From Mya arenaria (lineage: Eukaryota > Mollusca > Bivalvia > Myida > Myidae), in NCBI RefSeq assembly GCF_026914265.1, contig NC_069132.1, positions 37,379,152 to 37,443,151 on the forward strand: a DNA stretch of 64,000 nucleotides, in the 5' to 3' direction. Shown here one piece after another: positions 1 through 11,450 of the stretch (positions are counted from its first letter, which is position 1; each line of letters opens with the position of its first letter). Position numbers and translations under genes: made by a program. The notes under the pieces are model-generated. The model made no database searches, had not been told where the DNA came from, and was given only the letters and a program-made list of their open reading frames with translations.

Positions 1-340
1 ACAAACGGCAAATCTGTGCAGCTAAATAATAACAAATAAAATGCGTTAATATATTAATGCTTTCATAAGGCGTAATACATATCAATTTTACATGGTTCGT
101 TGACACTTTGATTAGATGATTGACATGTTGTATGATAACAGATTAACCCCAAGAGTCAACAATGGTCAGGCAGTTAATATTTCACAAGGATCAGCCCAAT
201 TTTCTCTGTTATGAAGTATCAATGCAAACCATATGTGATGCCATAATGCCATGATGAAAGGAGTAGCTTCGAAAAGCTGTTTAAAAAAAACTATCCGGGA
301 AGAGACAAACAGTGGTACGATTGACATTGGTGACATTCAG
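1..340. repeat. Dispersed or duplicated non-coding segment, copy 1
   Basis: This stretch is recognisably related to about 7141-7480. Both begin with 'ggcaaatctgtgc' followed by a similar AT-rich run, then share 'tagatgattgacat' and 'caacaatgg'. Copies are diverged and contain indels. No open frame is preserved between them, so I read this as old duplicated non-coding DNA. From 341 to 775 I see nothing specific. Confidence 0.5.
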
Positions 341-775
341 TGTCTCTACCGGGACTAGGTGAATATGTACAGATGGAATGGGTATGACACAAATGATGAC
401 CTATTATTTATTACTTGGCTGTTTGCATTCAAATATGAGTCCGAGTACTGGTTTGGTCCTCACAGGGGATTCCTTTTCACTAAAAAGGGTTATTTGACAA
501 ACAAATAAAAAACATAATACATGATGATAATAATGTTCTTCATACAAGTATATTTCGTGCACTTGCAGACCTTGTCAAGGAATGCACACCCATTGGCACG
601 TGGAGATATCTTCCACAAACGAGGCATGCTGTTTGAAACATGCATAAAAATATGCATGATTTACATCTTAAAATCATTTGACATTGAGCATCGAGACTTG
701 AAGAATAATTCATTATTGTAATTTAATATCTATAACTCTCGTGAAAGTCTTTATTTGTGTGGACACATTAATTTA

Positions 776-918
776 TTAATTTATGCGAATTGGATAATCT
801 AATATGGCTTGCATCAATTGATCAAGTCTATTCCAGGTGGCTACGAGAAAGTTCCCCTGGTAGGGATTTAAGCCGAGCGGCGGACTCATCTTTATCACAA
901 TACCACTCTCAATAATAC
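776..918 (-). CDS. Possible terminal exon of an unrecognised gene
   Basis: Read on the minus strand, a polypyrimidine-containing stretch ending in 'ttctatggcattcag' precedes an open frame. The frame runs about 46 codons to a TAA stop at 776-778. The predicted end of the protein contains 'KMSPPLGLNPYQGNF' followed by 'LVATWNRLDQL'. Its base composition is richer in GC than the flanks, which favours coding. The acceptor would give a phase-2 start. I do not recognise the family and no upstream partner exon was found, so this could be a chance open frame. Confidence 0.25.
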
Positions 919-2884
919 CTGAATGCCATAGAAAACAGATAATTAGAAAAGTAGTACACAGTATAATTATGAAATAAGCAAAGAGCAAAAAATATATCAC
1001 ATTGAAACAATTAAAACAATTGAACTATTTACAGATCAAGATATGTTTTCACAACCCTAGAACACACAGATTAATAAACGTACACTGTGTTTTGAAAATG
1101 AAGAGATCCACATGAAGATGCCTTTGCCAGCCTGTATCTGAATTGGTAAAGGGGGAGATCTCAAGAAATATTTCAGTCAGAGTGATGAGACTTATTTTTC
1201 ATATGCCAAAACTAATCTGTATCTTAATTTGTGAAGGGGAATAACTCAAAACTTAAATTAGTCAAAGTCATGAAAAAATATCACTTAAATGCACACATTC
1301 GTTCTTATCATGAATATCAATTTCCATGCAAATATTTTTAATTGTTTTCATGTTATGAGAAACCTGTATTTTTACGCACAATAACAAAAACTGCAATAAC
1401 AAAACATCATACCTAACACTGACAATAGACAAGCTAAATTGCCTCAATTATTCAAGATTTCTACTGAGCCAAAGGCTAAAAAACTGCCAGCATGTTTATT
1501 CAGGGAAATGACACCACAATCATTACTATCCATTTCACGGACATCCGATGCTCAAACCTGTTGACTAAACTGATGAGAGAATGTCTTAAGAAAAGCCGAA
1601 TTCGGAGTAATTTAGCTATTATACGTACGGAAAGTCAAGAAGGCTTTCATTGTGTTTGTCACAAGAGCTCTGTAGTATAGCCACAATAATGCGCGTTATA
1701 AGAGTACTTATTACCGTTGTACATTCATTTTGTACCCGTAACAAGAGTCTTTAAAGAACAAATCGCATAAACATTATTATTGTATCAATTGGCATGAGAA
1801 TGGAAACGGATTTAGAAACATCATCATCGTACATTGAAATACAGAAAACAGCCATTGTAGTTAAATAAGTTAAAAGAAAGATGTTCAAATGTCTTGGACG
1901 CCTCAACTTCGGAGTTTTCTAATAGTTCTATTTGTGCAGTATGAAAACACTATAGCTACATTCAGTCACTCAATGACTAATATGACCTTGACATTAATAC
2001 CATCCTCATGGTTACAATGCGACCGGTCAGCGCTATATTTAGCTCGGCCAGTATGACTTGCAAAGTGCAAATCAATAAATATTCTTAAAGCTAAAATAAT
2101 TCACTCACCAACGACACACATTATATACCAATACCTTGATGTTTTCCTCTAGAAACAGACCAGCAAATAAACTGAAAACTACAATCAAAATTGAAACTAC
2201 CATTTTTGTGCAAGTAAAATAGTTAAAAAGAGCTTTCGATACCATTTACAACTGGAACCTTACAGTGTCTGTAGAATTCTTGCATTTTTGAAATTTTCAA
2301 GTCTCTAATGTTTATTGAGATAATGAAACATACTATTTTAAACCCGTAACTAAAGGCTTGGTTTAAGCATATGTGCAGAAAATAGAGAGATTGATAGAGA
2401 GGGAAAATGTAATTATTAATTTCAGTAAGACGATTGCTTACTAAGTTTTACACTGGTCAACCCATTTGTGATGAAAGATTGATAAAAAGTGACAATGTCT
2501 TTTATTATCTATAACTGTAATTAATTATTTTAAGCGGTTTATGAAGGAGGTGGAGAGAAAATAATCTTCTTATGGGACGTGTTCATTTCAAGTGAAAATG
2601 CAATAATCAATGTCATCTTGAAATATTGGTATACAAATCATTATTGGGGAGTTTGGATGGGTTTTCGATGTGATTTAAATCTTTCATGTATTAGAGTTCT
2701 TGTTTATCTTGTGTTATGTCGTTATTAAAACATTACAATGGCATAGCCAAGACAAAGAAAGGCATTTTTAAGTAACACTATTTCCATGTAAAATATATGC
2801 ATTAGAAATTGAAAACATAATTCAAATATTAAGAGAATTAATTAATTAGAGTATATCTCTAATTTAACTTGCTTCAAAACACTA
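919..2884. other. Intergenic, no feature recognised
   Basis: AT-rich DNA with only short open frames that lack splice context or family resemblance. I see no coding exon, RNA gene or long repeat here. Confidence 0.4.
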
Positions 2885-3010
2885 TTTATGCAAAAAGCTA
2901 CAGAAACATGCTCAGTAGCAAAATGTTTAAACATAAACCCGGTTTAGTGGCAATGGGCAAACGCCAAAGACATAGAACACACAATCACAAACAAGAAACA
3001 TAGAACATCC
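2885..3010. repeat. Dispersed repeat R1, short copy
   Basis: Starts 'tatttatgcaaaaagctac' and continues through a stretch with 'agtagcaaa', 'gtttaaacat' and 'aagacatagaac'. The same succession of motifs occurs at about 4386-4830, 15065-15215 and 50376-50830, so this is a dispersed family. This copy covers only the first 125 bp or so. The family name is unknown to me. Confidence 0.7.
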
Positions 3011-4385
3011 TAACACAATCCTAATACAATCATGCATTATAATAAAATCTTCTTGAACTTTTGTGTGCCTTATTTTTTCGATCTGCATTTATTGTGTGAT
3101 TAAACCGTTGAACAAATTTTTAATGTATCTTTCATTTATTGGTGATTGAAATACTGATTATGGTCGTTGATACAATGGGAATCCCAAATATATTGGGCTG
3201 GTCTGATCCGAATGGCATGGTGTCTTTGATGAGGAAACCAACGGTTAAAGTATTTGACCAACCTTGTCGTCTCCAATGCCGAAAACGTCATTTAGACTAA
3301 GAAATGTACCACAAATCAATTGATTTCCTGTTGTTTTGTCAGTTATGTTGAAGTAACATTCAGCATCTTATACATTCAAAGCAGAGGTTTGACAGAAGCA
3401 CATTATGTTACCTTTTTTGAAAGTGTAAAGTGGAAAACCTCAGGACGTATTTCTCTTTTGACGTAGCTTATAACTGATATTGCTTTTATTTTCTGACCCC
3501 TTTTCTTGTAGTTATCATATTATTTAGTCTTGTAGGGTGTGTCAGACTGCGTAGTTCTAAAAATCAACTCTATTTATTGAACCAGATGTGCATACAATCA
3601 TCAATACATCAATTAAACCTACCGACTTACTGACCGATATTTGCAAACCTATATGCCCCTTTGGTTAAAAGGGCATAACAAAACCTTTGTATACGTCATC
3701 GTCATCAGCTTTAAAAACATCTCTTCGATTCAACCATTTAGTAAAGAATCAAACATAAAAGATAATAACGACGTGCTGGTGTTTTTATAATTATTTAAAA
3801 ACATTTAGAGAAAATATATGAAAAAATATCAAAAAAATATAATTAGTACTGAACACTTGAGATCAAAAACCCAGTTGCAGAGAAAATAACAGACATATCA
3901 GAGCATTCAATATTCAGCCATAAATTCCTACAGAAATTGACATTCTGTCACATAATTCTTGATAGGCTTTACCGTTTATTATCTGGAACATTAAAACTTA
4001 GCACGGGATCATCTTTCGACATGCCAGCCAGTGGATTAATAGAGTTACTCTGGTAATACCACGATAATCCTAGATAAATTTGTTCATATCTGAAAAATTT
4101 CTCACACTATAGAAAACCAAGTTTTTATCAAGACAATAGTTTGCCATTTTTGCTATTTTTGTCATTAAACTTTCATAAGATTTTCAGTCTATTAATTTGT
4201 ATATGCTAAGCTATGGCTTTCACTCTCATTGGAAAAACTTATTATCATTTCAAATTGAACAAGATCGCCACAGAGCCAACACCAACTATCATCTTATATT
4301 GTTGTTTTTCTCATTCGAAAAATGGCAAAATGATTATTTAAGGGCAATACATTACGTGTGTTTTTTTCTATTACAAATTGTACAA
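3011..4385. other. Non-coding; weak match to the start of block Y
   Basis: Around 3185-3235 the order of motifs 'tggtct', 'ggcatggtgtctttgatga' resembles 11,560-11,590 and, less closely, 23,620-23,660. This suggests an older, shorter copy of the block Y start. Nothing else in this stretch could be supported as a gene. Confidence 0.3.
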
Positions 4386-4830
4386 TATTTATATGAAAAA
4401 CTACAGAAACAAGTCCAGTAGTCGAAAGTTTAAACATTAACCCCGTTTAATGGCAATGTTATAGAACACAAAAGCAATCACAAACCAGAAACATGGAACA
4501 ACAACATAAAACTACACAAACAACACACTACAGATAATATATTAAACTAGCGGTGTTTATCAAGGATCGTTAGGTACCGCCTTGGAACGTACAGTTAATT
4601 GTAGCATTACTGAGGGTTGAAACTAGTGTGTGTGCACAAACTCACTCTTATCCAAACAATCCCGAGAAAAGTAAAAACGTAAATGGTAAATCTTACCAAA
4701 GTCTGCATTAACTTCAGGCAACGAATAATAAACCAAAATGTAAACCACACGTACTTCTATGATAAGGGATTCCAACTCTATCTGCGGACAATATACAATT
4801 AAGAGTATGTAATGCAAATCCTTTTCAAAG
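4386..4830. repeat. Dispersed repeat R1, long copy
   Basis: This copy aligns over about 450 bp with 50,376-50,830. The shared order is an 'aaactacagaaacaag' start, a 'gtttaaacattaac' segment, 'ttggaacg', then 'gtgcacaaac' with 'tcactcttatcc', and a 3' part reading 'ggtaaatctta'. The similarity of two distant copies over the same length suggests a near full-length unit. There is no obvious coding capacity. Confidence 0.7.
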
Positions 4831-5180
4831 CTATAATGCAGTTATTGTTTGAAACTATAAAAATCCCATACAGTCTACCTTAGCAAATAAAAGGTTTAGA
4901 ACTGTGTGATTATAGAGTTTCATAAAGAAAAACACCACTGTACTAGCAGTCTCCCTTGAATATTTTCATGAGTTCAAAGGTTAAAAGTTTTACACACCAA
5001 CGTTGATGATGCCGTTGCCTACACCAAGGATATCCCAACATTTGGACTTATTTCGTTGAAAAATAAGCGAAATTCGTTAGTTTAACTTGATTTGGGGAAT
5101 TATACAAAGCAATTAATGTTATTTTTCGCATTCTTCACAAATGCAAAAAAATATAATGTTACTTTCTGTCTAGAATGTTC

Positions 5181-5492
5181 TCACGCAGTTCTGTGCTTTG
5201 ACAAGTACATGTTCTGATGCAAAATAAAACCCCGAAATTGTTTGAACAAGTTTAAGCAGGTACAAAGCAAATGAGCACTAGGTGACATTAAAAGTATATC
5301 TTCCAGATAACAATATCCTATAAGCATGTCCTTTAGCAATTGCTGCAAGAGATAATGCATCATTATTGATGTCCAGAAATTGCAGATGAATATCATTTTT
5401 TTCGGCTGTAGGCCAACTGATTTTTCTGTCAATGATATACAATGATTCATCCCACTATCCCTATGGCGGACAGGCCATTCAGTTAAATACAA
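5181..5492 (-). pseudogene. Decayed Ty3/gypsy-type reverse transcriptase fragment
   Basis: The minus-strand open frame of about 103 codons contains 'LLKDMLIGYCYLEDILLMSP' followed after about 14 residues by 'LFKQFRGFIL'. In Ty3/gypsy retrotransposons the reverse transcriptase active site reads Y-x-D-D-I-L-x-x-S, followed by a helix with F-x-x-F-R. Order and spacing agree, but the first catalytic Asp is replaced by Glu (YLED). The upstream half is not alignable by eye. It is therefore a short relic of a retrotransposon pol gene, inactive. No LTR or integrase remains were seen nearby. Confidence 0.45.
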
Positions 5493-6007
5493 CCATCACA
5501 ATTTGTCATAGCCGGACTGTTAACTCTTGTTTTCTGCTTTCTTGAAGGAAAATTACTCCATACCTTTTCTGTGCAAAACTGATGTACGTCTTTCCAAAGG
5601 CAAGACAATTTCGGTTTAATAATAGGCCCTTCAGGACATATTTTACTATGTAGAACTATTTAACGAATGTTCTTCCATTTTTTTGGATACAATTTAAGAT
5701 GTCATCTTGGGTATAAATTCAATAAAACATTCAATAAATTCACAATTAATTAGCCACCCCAGGGTCAGTGTTGAAAAAGGCAATGAATATTAAATGAATT
5801 GCCAATGATAAGAAGTAGAGTAATGCGATCAAATATATATATGGAATTATTTCTTCCAGTTTAATTCCACTTAATATCCTGTCATAATGAAGATATATGG
5901 ATTTTATAGACATAATCAAATATATTGCAACACTGTATTATTTACTCAGACGCTATGTTTTAGGAATGTATAGCATTTAAAATGGGATATTTTCTCCAAT
6001 ATTATTA
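5493..6007. other. Intergenic, no feature recognised
   Basis: AT-rich DNA between the retrotransposon relic and the minisatellite. The minus strand near 5500-5640 may continue the relic in other frames, but I could not support it. Confidence 0.3.
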
Positions 6008-6802
6008 GTGGTTTCCGATAACAACCAACCAAACTCATATGTCAAGTCTGGTGAACAACAACCAAACTCGAATATCAAGTTTCATGACTACCAACTAAAT
6101 TCACAGGTCCAGCATGATAACCACCAACCAAACTCAAATGATCATCCCGGTGCCCACCAACCAAACTTTTATGTCAAGCCTGGTGAACCACAACTAAACC
6201 TTAATGTCCAGCAAGATGACCACCAACCAAACTCACATGTCCATCCCGGTGCAAACCATCCAAACTCACATGTCCATCCCGGTGCTCACCAACCAAACTC
6301 ACATATCCATTCCGGTGCCCACCAACCAAACTCACATGTCCATCCCGGTGCCCACCAACCAAACTCACACGTCCATCCCGGTGCCCACCAATTAAACTCA
6401 CATGTCCATCCCGGTGCCCACCAACCAAACTCACATGTCCATCCTGGTGTCCACCAACTAAACTCACATGTCCATCCCGGTGCCCACCAACCAAACTCAC
6501 ATGTCCATCCCGGTGCCCACCAACCAAACTCACATGTCCATCCCGGTGCCCACCACCCAAACTCACATTTCCAGCATGATGATCAACAATCGAACTCACA
6601 TATCAAGCCAACGAACTCACAAGTCCAGTCTGTTGACTACAAGCCAACTCAAATGTCTAGTCTGGGGACTACCAGCCTAACTCAAATGTCCAGTCTCGGG
6701 ACTATAAACCAAACTCACATGTCTGGGATTTCAAACCAAACTCACATGTCTGGGGAAATCCAACCAAACACACACGCACGTAGTGCAGGCCAGAGATTAT
6801 GA
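6008..6802 (+). CDS. Repetitive open frame, 11-residue His/Pro/Asn repeat (exon or pseudo-exon)
   Basis: An uninterrupted frame of about 264 codons is built of a 33-bp unit encoding 'HQPNSHVHPGA'. Units are near-perfect from about 6225 to 6560 and diverged on both sides, where Q-P-N-S still recurs in frame. After about 6640 a one-base deletion shifts the repeat register, yet the frame stays open to a TGA near 6800. A possible splice acceptor ('ccaatattattag') lies just upstream at about 5995-6007. There is no clear ATG start. Other frames across the tandem core are also open, so openness alone is weak evidence. The multiple-of-three unit and the in-frame relics outside the core favour a past or present coding role. 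No known family recognised. Confidence 0.4.
   Translation: MVSDNNQPNSYVKSGEQQPNSNIKFHDYQLNSQVQHDNHQPNSNDHPGAHQPNFYVKPGEPQLNLNVQQDDHQPNSHVHPGANHPNSHVHPGAHQPNSHIHSGAHQPNSHVHPGAHQPNSHVHPGAHQLNSHVHPGAHQPNSHVHPGVHQLNSHVHPGAHQPNSHVHPGAHQPNSHVHPGAHHPNSHFQHDDQQSNSHIKPTNSQVQSVDYKPTQMSSLGTTSLTQMSSLGTINQTHMSGISNQTHMSGEIQPNTHARSAGQRL
6225..6560. repeat. 33-bp minisatellite core
   Basis: About ten tandem copies of a 33-bp unit containing 'ccaaccaaactcacatgtcc' then 'atcccggtgccca'. Copies differ by one to three substitutions and the period stays exact, so expansion appears recent compared with the flanking degenerate units. Confidence 0.9.
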
Positions 6803-7140
6803 TGAACGAGAGACTACATCTATTGGAAGCGGCTTGCTTACAACTGTTCCAACCAAAGAGCTTATAACATGCTAACATCTTTAAATTTGACTCCGCAGTA
6901 TCGTTAGACCCCCACCCCTCACCCCCACCACCAAGAAAATAAAAAAAGATAAATAAAATAAAACATAAATCTGCTCAGTTCAAATAAAGAAGTCGTTCAA
7001 ACAACTGTAGAAAGGACATATTTGTGTTGCTTCCTACACTTATGTATATTTCCTACCTAGTTTCATGTAAACACCACTAATATGTTGTTGCCTCATCTGA
7101 TTAAATAACAGCTATGCCAATATCGTTTTTCTCTAACAGA

Positions 7141-7480
7141 CAGACTGAACATCGGCAAATCTGTGCGGCTTAATAATTACAAAATTAAATGTATTTTTAT
7201 ATTCATGGCAAACACGCAAATCTGACTGTTTTATGCTTTGATATGGCGTAATCAATATCAATTTCACATGGCGTGATGGCACGTTTATTAGATGATTGAC
7301 ATATTGTTCGATCACAGATAAATCCCCATATTTCAACAATGGAACTTCATTAAGCAGTAAATATTCCACAACGGATCAGCTTAATATCCTCAACTGCGAT
7401 GTATTCATTCAGGTCATTGGCGGGGCTAAGATGCCAGGAATATCACTTACAAATGGTGATTAATTGTCCACTGAGTTTCC
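7141..7480. repeat. Dispersed or duplicated non-coding segment, copy 2
   Basis: Counterpart of bases 1-340. From 6803 to 7140 there is only AT-rich DNA with an A-rich stretch near 6940. From 7481 to 9374 no gene or named repeat could be supported. Confidence 0.5.
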
Positions 7481-9374
7481 AAAACAGCTTATCAAATAAA
7501 GACAATCAGTAGAAGATTTATCAATGAAAAGAAAACAAAATTTCAACACAGATTTAATCACACAAGTTTTTTGAATTGACGAGTTTTTATCAATTTTTGA
7601 AATTAATATCGTAATATGGCCATAAACATAATATTTTTTTATATAATAAGTTCTTTATTAGGTATCAAAACGAATGAATGCATAAAACATCGCCATAAAA
7701 CGTCCATTTATTCACCACAATTCATTTAGGTCGTCACGTACAATAGCACATATATACAATGACATTATATCATGCTGGCGAAATACTTTATTTGATAATA
7801 ATAAGATCTAGAAAAAGGTTGTTCGTAATTTAAATTTTTTAACTTTCCTTTCGTTACATCAACAAACCATTGCATAATGCACATAAGGCCAAATACGTGT
7901 TTGTATCGATTTTACTGTCCCAAAAGTTGTTTTTTTATCCTTTAAGATACATCGGAAGATGGTGTAAATGTATTGTTGATAATTCTTCAAAGTTAATGTT
8001 GATCTTGGCAAAATTGCGACGTTTGAAATTTAAATTCAGATACAGCCTAATCCAAAAAATATCGACTTATTGGCCGTATTTTTTCTTTTAAAGGTGTGGG
8101 GGAGGGGCAGTGAAATGTAAAACAAATATTATTCTTTGGCCTTATGGCGTTATTAAATAATGCCGGGATTATCAAATGTACAGTATTCAGTTATTGAATT
8201 TGACGAGGTAAAATAAAGTTCATTTGTCGGATGTACAGGAATTATATAAATGGTCTGCCAGAAGTTTCTCGATGGTTAACGTCTGATGATATTATACGTG
8301 TAAATCATGCTTTTATTTCCGCATGTTTTCAAACAGCAAGCTGCATATGCAAATCGGTGGATTTCTTATCTTGACTGCTAAACATGAAAGAATAATGAAA
8401 ATAATTACATTTGGTATACTGAAAAAGCTTCTATTATAAATAATTGAAAACACTTATCAAATGCATAATATAATTGAATAATAATATTTTTTTCAAAAGG
8501 GCCTTTCTTAGATTATACTTATTTCTTTTAGCCTTGATTGTTACGAAGGCTGATAACATATTTAATCATTTTCCAGTGTGTTTCTTGAGAAGAAACCTGT
8601 ACTTGTGTCCATTTTGAGAGGCTTTCAGAAACCGAACCCACAACCTCTTAAGTGAGGGGTGTACAGACAACTCTCAGTCATTAAAATGCCTTATTTTCAT
8701 GTGATTTTTTGTCAACACAGTGGAAAATAGGTCATCATTTTTTTAAGCTTTATTCCCATTCCACTTCGACTTATTAACCATAGTCTGGCGGAGACACAGA
8801 ATGTCGTGAATGTCAGAGGTGACAGACAATTGTATAAGGTATTCCTGTCATGCTGGCATCGCCAATGGTTCGCATGAATATACTTCCATAGAGGAAATTA
8901 AACGGATCCGTTGTGATATATTTACTGCTTCGGGTGTGTCCATTGTTCAACATCGGGAGTAATCAGTCATAAAACATTATTAAAGAAGATGTCATCCATC
9001 CAATTAAGGTGTCAGTACACAGTGTGAAATTGTTATTGATTAGGCCGTATCAAAGTATGAAATGTTTTCATGTTTGCTATGGAAATGAAAAGTATCCATA
9101 TTTGTATTGTTGAATGGGGAGTTTAAAAGACCATCCGTGTTAGCAGCAACATGGTAGCTCACAGTGTTCACACAAGCTTGGTCACAAGTCAGAATTTACA
9201 TAACGTTTATATGTATGCATATGTGCAGGTAGTTACGTAATTATGTTTTTAACTTATTTTTTGATTGGATGACCAATTTTAAGCCTGATCACGCCTCTCT
9301 ATGCATCAAGGGCTAGATTTAAACAGAATTTTACTAACTGTTTTAGACAAATTTAAGAACCCTGTTCACCAAGA

Positions 9375-9530
9375 CATTCTTGGTTTATCGTAATTCCTGG
9401 CCTGTAGTGGATGCATGTTAGTTCGGCTTGTGGTTACCAGGCTGAACATATGAGTTTTGACTTGTGGTCACCAGAATTAGAATTATGAGTGTCTTCGGGT
9501 ACGCAGCTCGTTTTAACCACGCCCATATCT
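9375..9530 (+). repeat. Truncated V-SINE-like fragment
   Basis: Contains 'ggcttgtggttaccaggctg' and 'cttcgggtacgcagctcg', ending with 'accacgcccat'. The same order occurs, better preserved, at 48,455-48,550 inside a tRNA-headed SINE-like element. The tRNA-like head is missing here. Related sequences are widespread in mollusc SINEs of the V-SINE superfamily; the family call is from memory of that pattern. Confidence 0.4.
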
Positions 9531-11450
9531 ACAATTATTGAAAATTATTATACCGAAGAGGGTGTTCAATACAATACCGTCATAACATGTTTCATAATAA
9601 TGATAAACCAATAATAGTAATGGATAACATACCCCACATTAAAGGCGCACAATATGGGTTGATGACAATAAAATAAAAGGTAATGCATAATTATGTCTCT
9701 TTTCACTTTAATGATAAATAGAGCATACTACTTTTATAAGATAAAAAGAAAAGAAAAGCGATATTATAGCGCGTTTTCAATGGGGAATTAGTCGCCAAAT
9801 ATTTATTAATTAGAAATCCCCATCTTAAAAGGCTTATTTGTTTTTTATCTATCCTCTAGTTATAAGTTGTTGTTTTTATCATTTAAGTCGGATGAATTTA
9901 ACAAAAATAACGCATAAAATTTAAAAATAAAATAGGTTTACACCATCCCAGAGTTTGCCCCTTTAAATCCTTAACAAAATCCTGAAACATCGCTGCAAAA
10001 CATAATGCAAAGGCTGCAATATTAATGAACAAGTCTGTAAAATGCTGCCAATCCATCGATCTTCATTATGACAGGCTAGTTAGTGGAATTAAACCAATAA
10101 ATTATCCATTGATACTTCTAGCCGCCAGACATTATCCTTTTATCATCGATATTTCACTTATTATGCATTGCCTTTATATACCCAGAGGTGGACAAGCAAG
10201 ACTGTATTTGACACTACATCTTTAGACATCTTAAATTGCTTCCAGAAAAAGGACAAACATTTGTTGAATGGTTTCACATAATGAAGAATATCCTGAAGGG
10301 AGAAGTATTGCACCAAAATGCTTCGGTACAAAGCCGCTTTTACAAAACAGAATCTGAAGTCCTTTACCAGGCTAATTAAGGCGATATTGTTGGTTTCATT
10401 TCACTGCATAGTATGTCTGCCTTAGGGATTCAAGCAGCGTTTTGTGGCGCTTCTCAGTTATTGTAAACAGCATAAAATTCTTAACACGTTTTCGCAAATT
10501 GTACGTGATTAAGTCATGAAAATATATTGCAATGTCTATTTTGTAAAAGTGGCCAAAGCAAATAAACAACTCAATAAATCATATGAAATGGGTAGTTTGT
10601 ATATTTCTAGCTTGTCATGTGCACTTTTTAGGGGGAGGGGGGGGGGGGTTAAGAGCCTTGATTATGAACGAGCGTTTGGATCTGCTTTTGGTGCTATTGT
10701 TCATCAGTTATCGTTGCTGTCTAAAATACACTGCTATTATACAGAATTATAATTTCAAATATTTCAAAGAACTGTTTTGAAGGGATTACAATGATAAGAT
10801 ATATATTATCATTATTGAAAAGTATACTGTTAATTTGTATGTACTGCATCGATGGCAATAACCTTACAAAGGTTACATGTGCAGTACTGTGTCCTATTGT
10901 ATTGCTGTTCAACTGTTATAATATGCATTGAACAAAAACAACAACAACAAAAGCAAACTCCAAGCTGAAATAAAAAGACGAACGCATGAAATGAAAAGTT
11001 AATCCATTTAGAAGAATTTAGAAGCACCTTTCAGACTCTGTGCAATAAGTTTTGCAATATTTAACTGTAAACAGCATATAACCAGAATTGACATATTGGT
11101 GATTTGAACTATTGAGACATAGAGTGGAATATTTTGAACAATGATTTGAATGTTACATGCCAGCATGAAGTTTCTTGAAATTGTGTTCTGGACCATGTCT
11201 TTATATTTCTTTCAGTGGACGAGTCTTGCTAAATCATGACATAGAAGGGCATGTGTAGTTACAAGATATCTAAGTACAATCAATGCATAAGAAACAGTGA
11301 TATACAAAACATTGAAAAATATCTTACAATAGTGATAAATAAATGTATCTCTAATTCAAACTGCTTGACAGCAGCTCCATGATGTACATGTTAAGCAATA
11401 GAAGTGTATCTTCTTGAAATATTGTGATTCCTTTATTTTTTATTTGCATG
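9531..11450. other. Intergenic, no feature recognised
   Basis: AT-rich DNA with a short G run at about 10,630-10,650. Overlapping open frames around 10,516-11,196 have no family resemblance and no splice context, and I treat them as chance. Confidence 0.4.

Noticed and set aside
6201..6599. 132-codon minus-strand open frame with a GGHRDGHVSLV-type repeat
   Set aside because: It is the reverse reading of the 33-bp minisatellite. It does not extend into the degenerate flanking units, unlike the plus-strand frame.
7133..7369. 78-codon minus-strand open frame
   Set aside because: It lies in a segment duplicated at 1-340, where the frame is not conserved.
10516..10780. Overlapping open frames across a G run
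   Set aside because: Both frames are short, share a homopolymer, and have no family resemblance.
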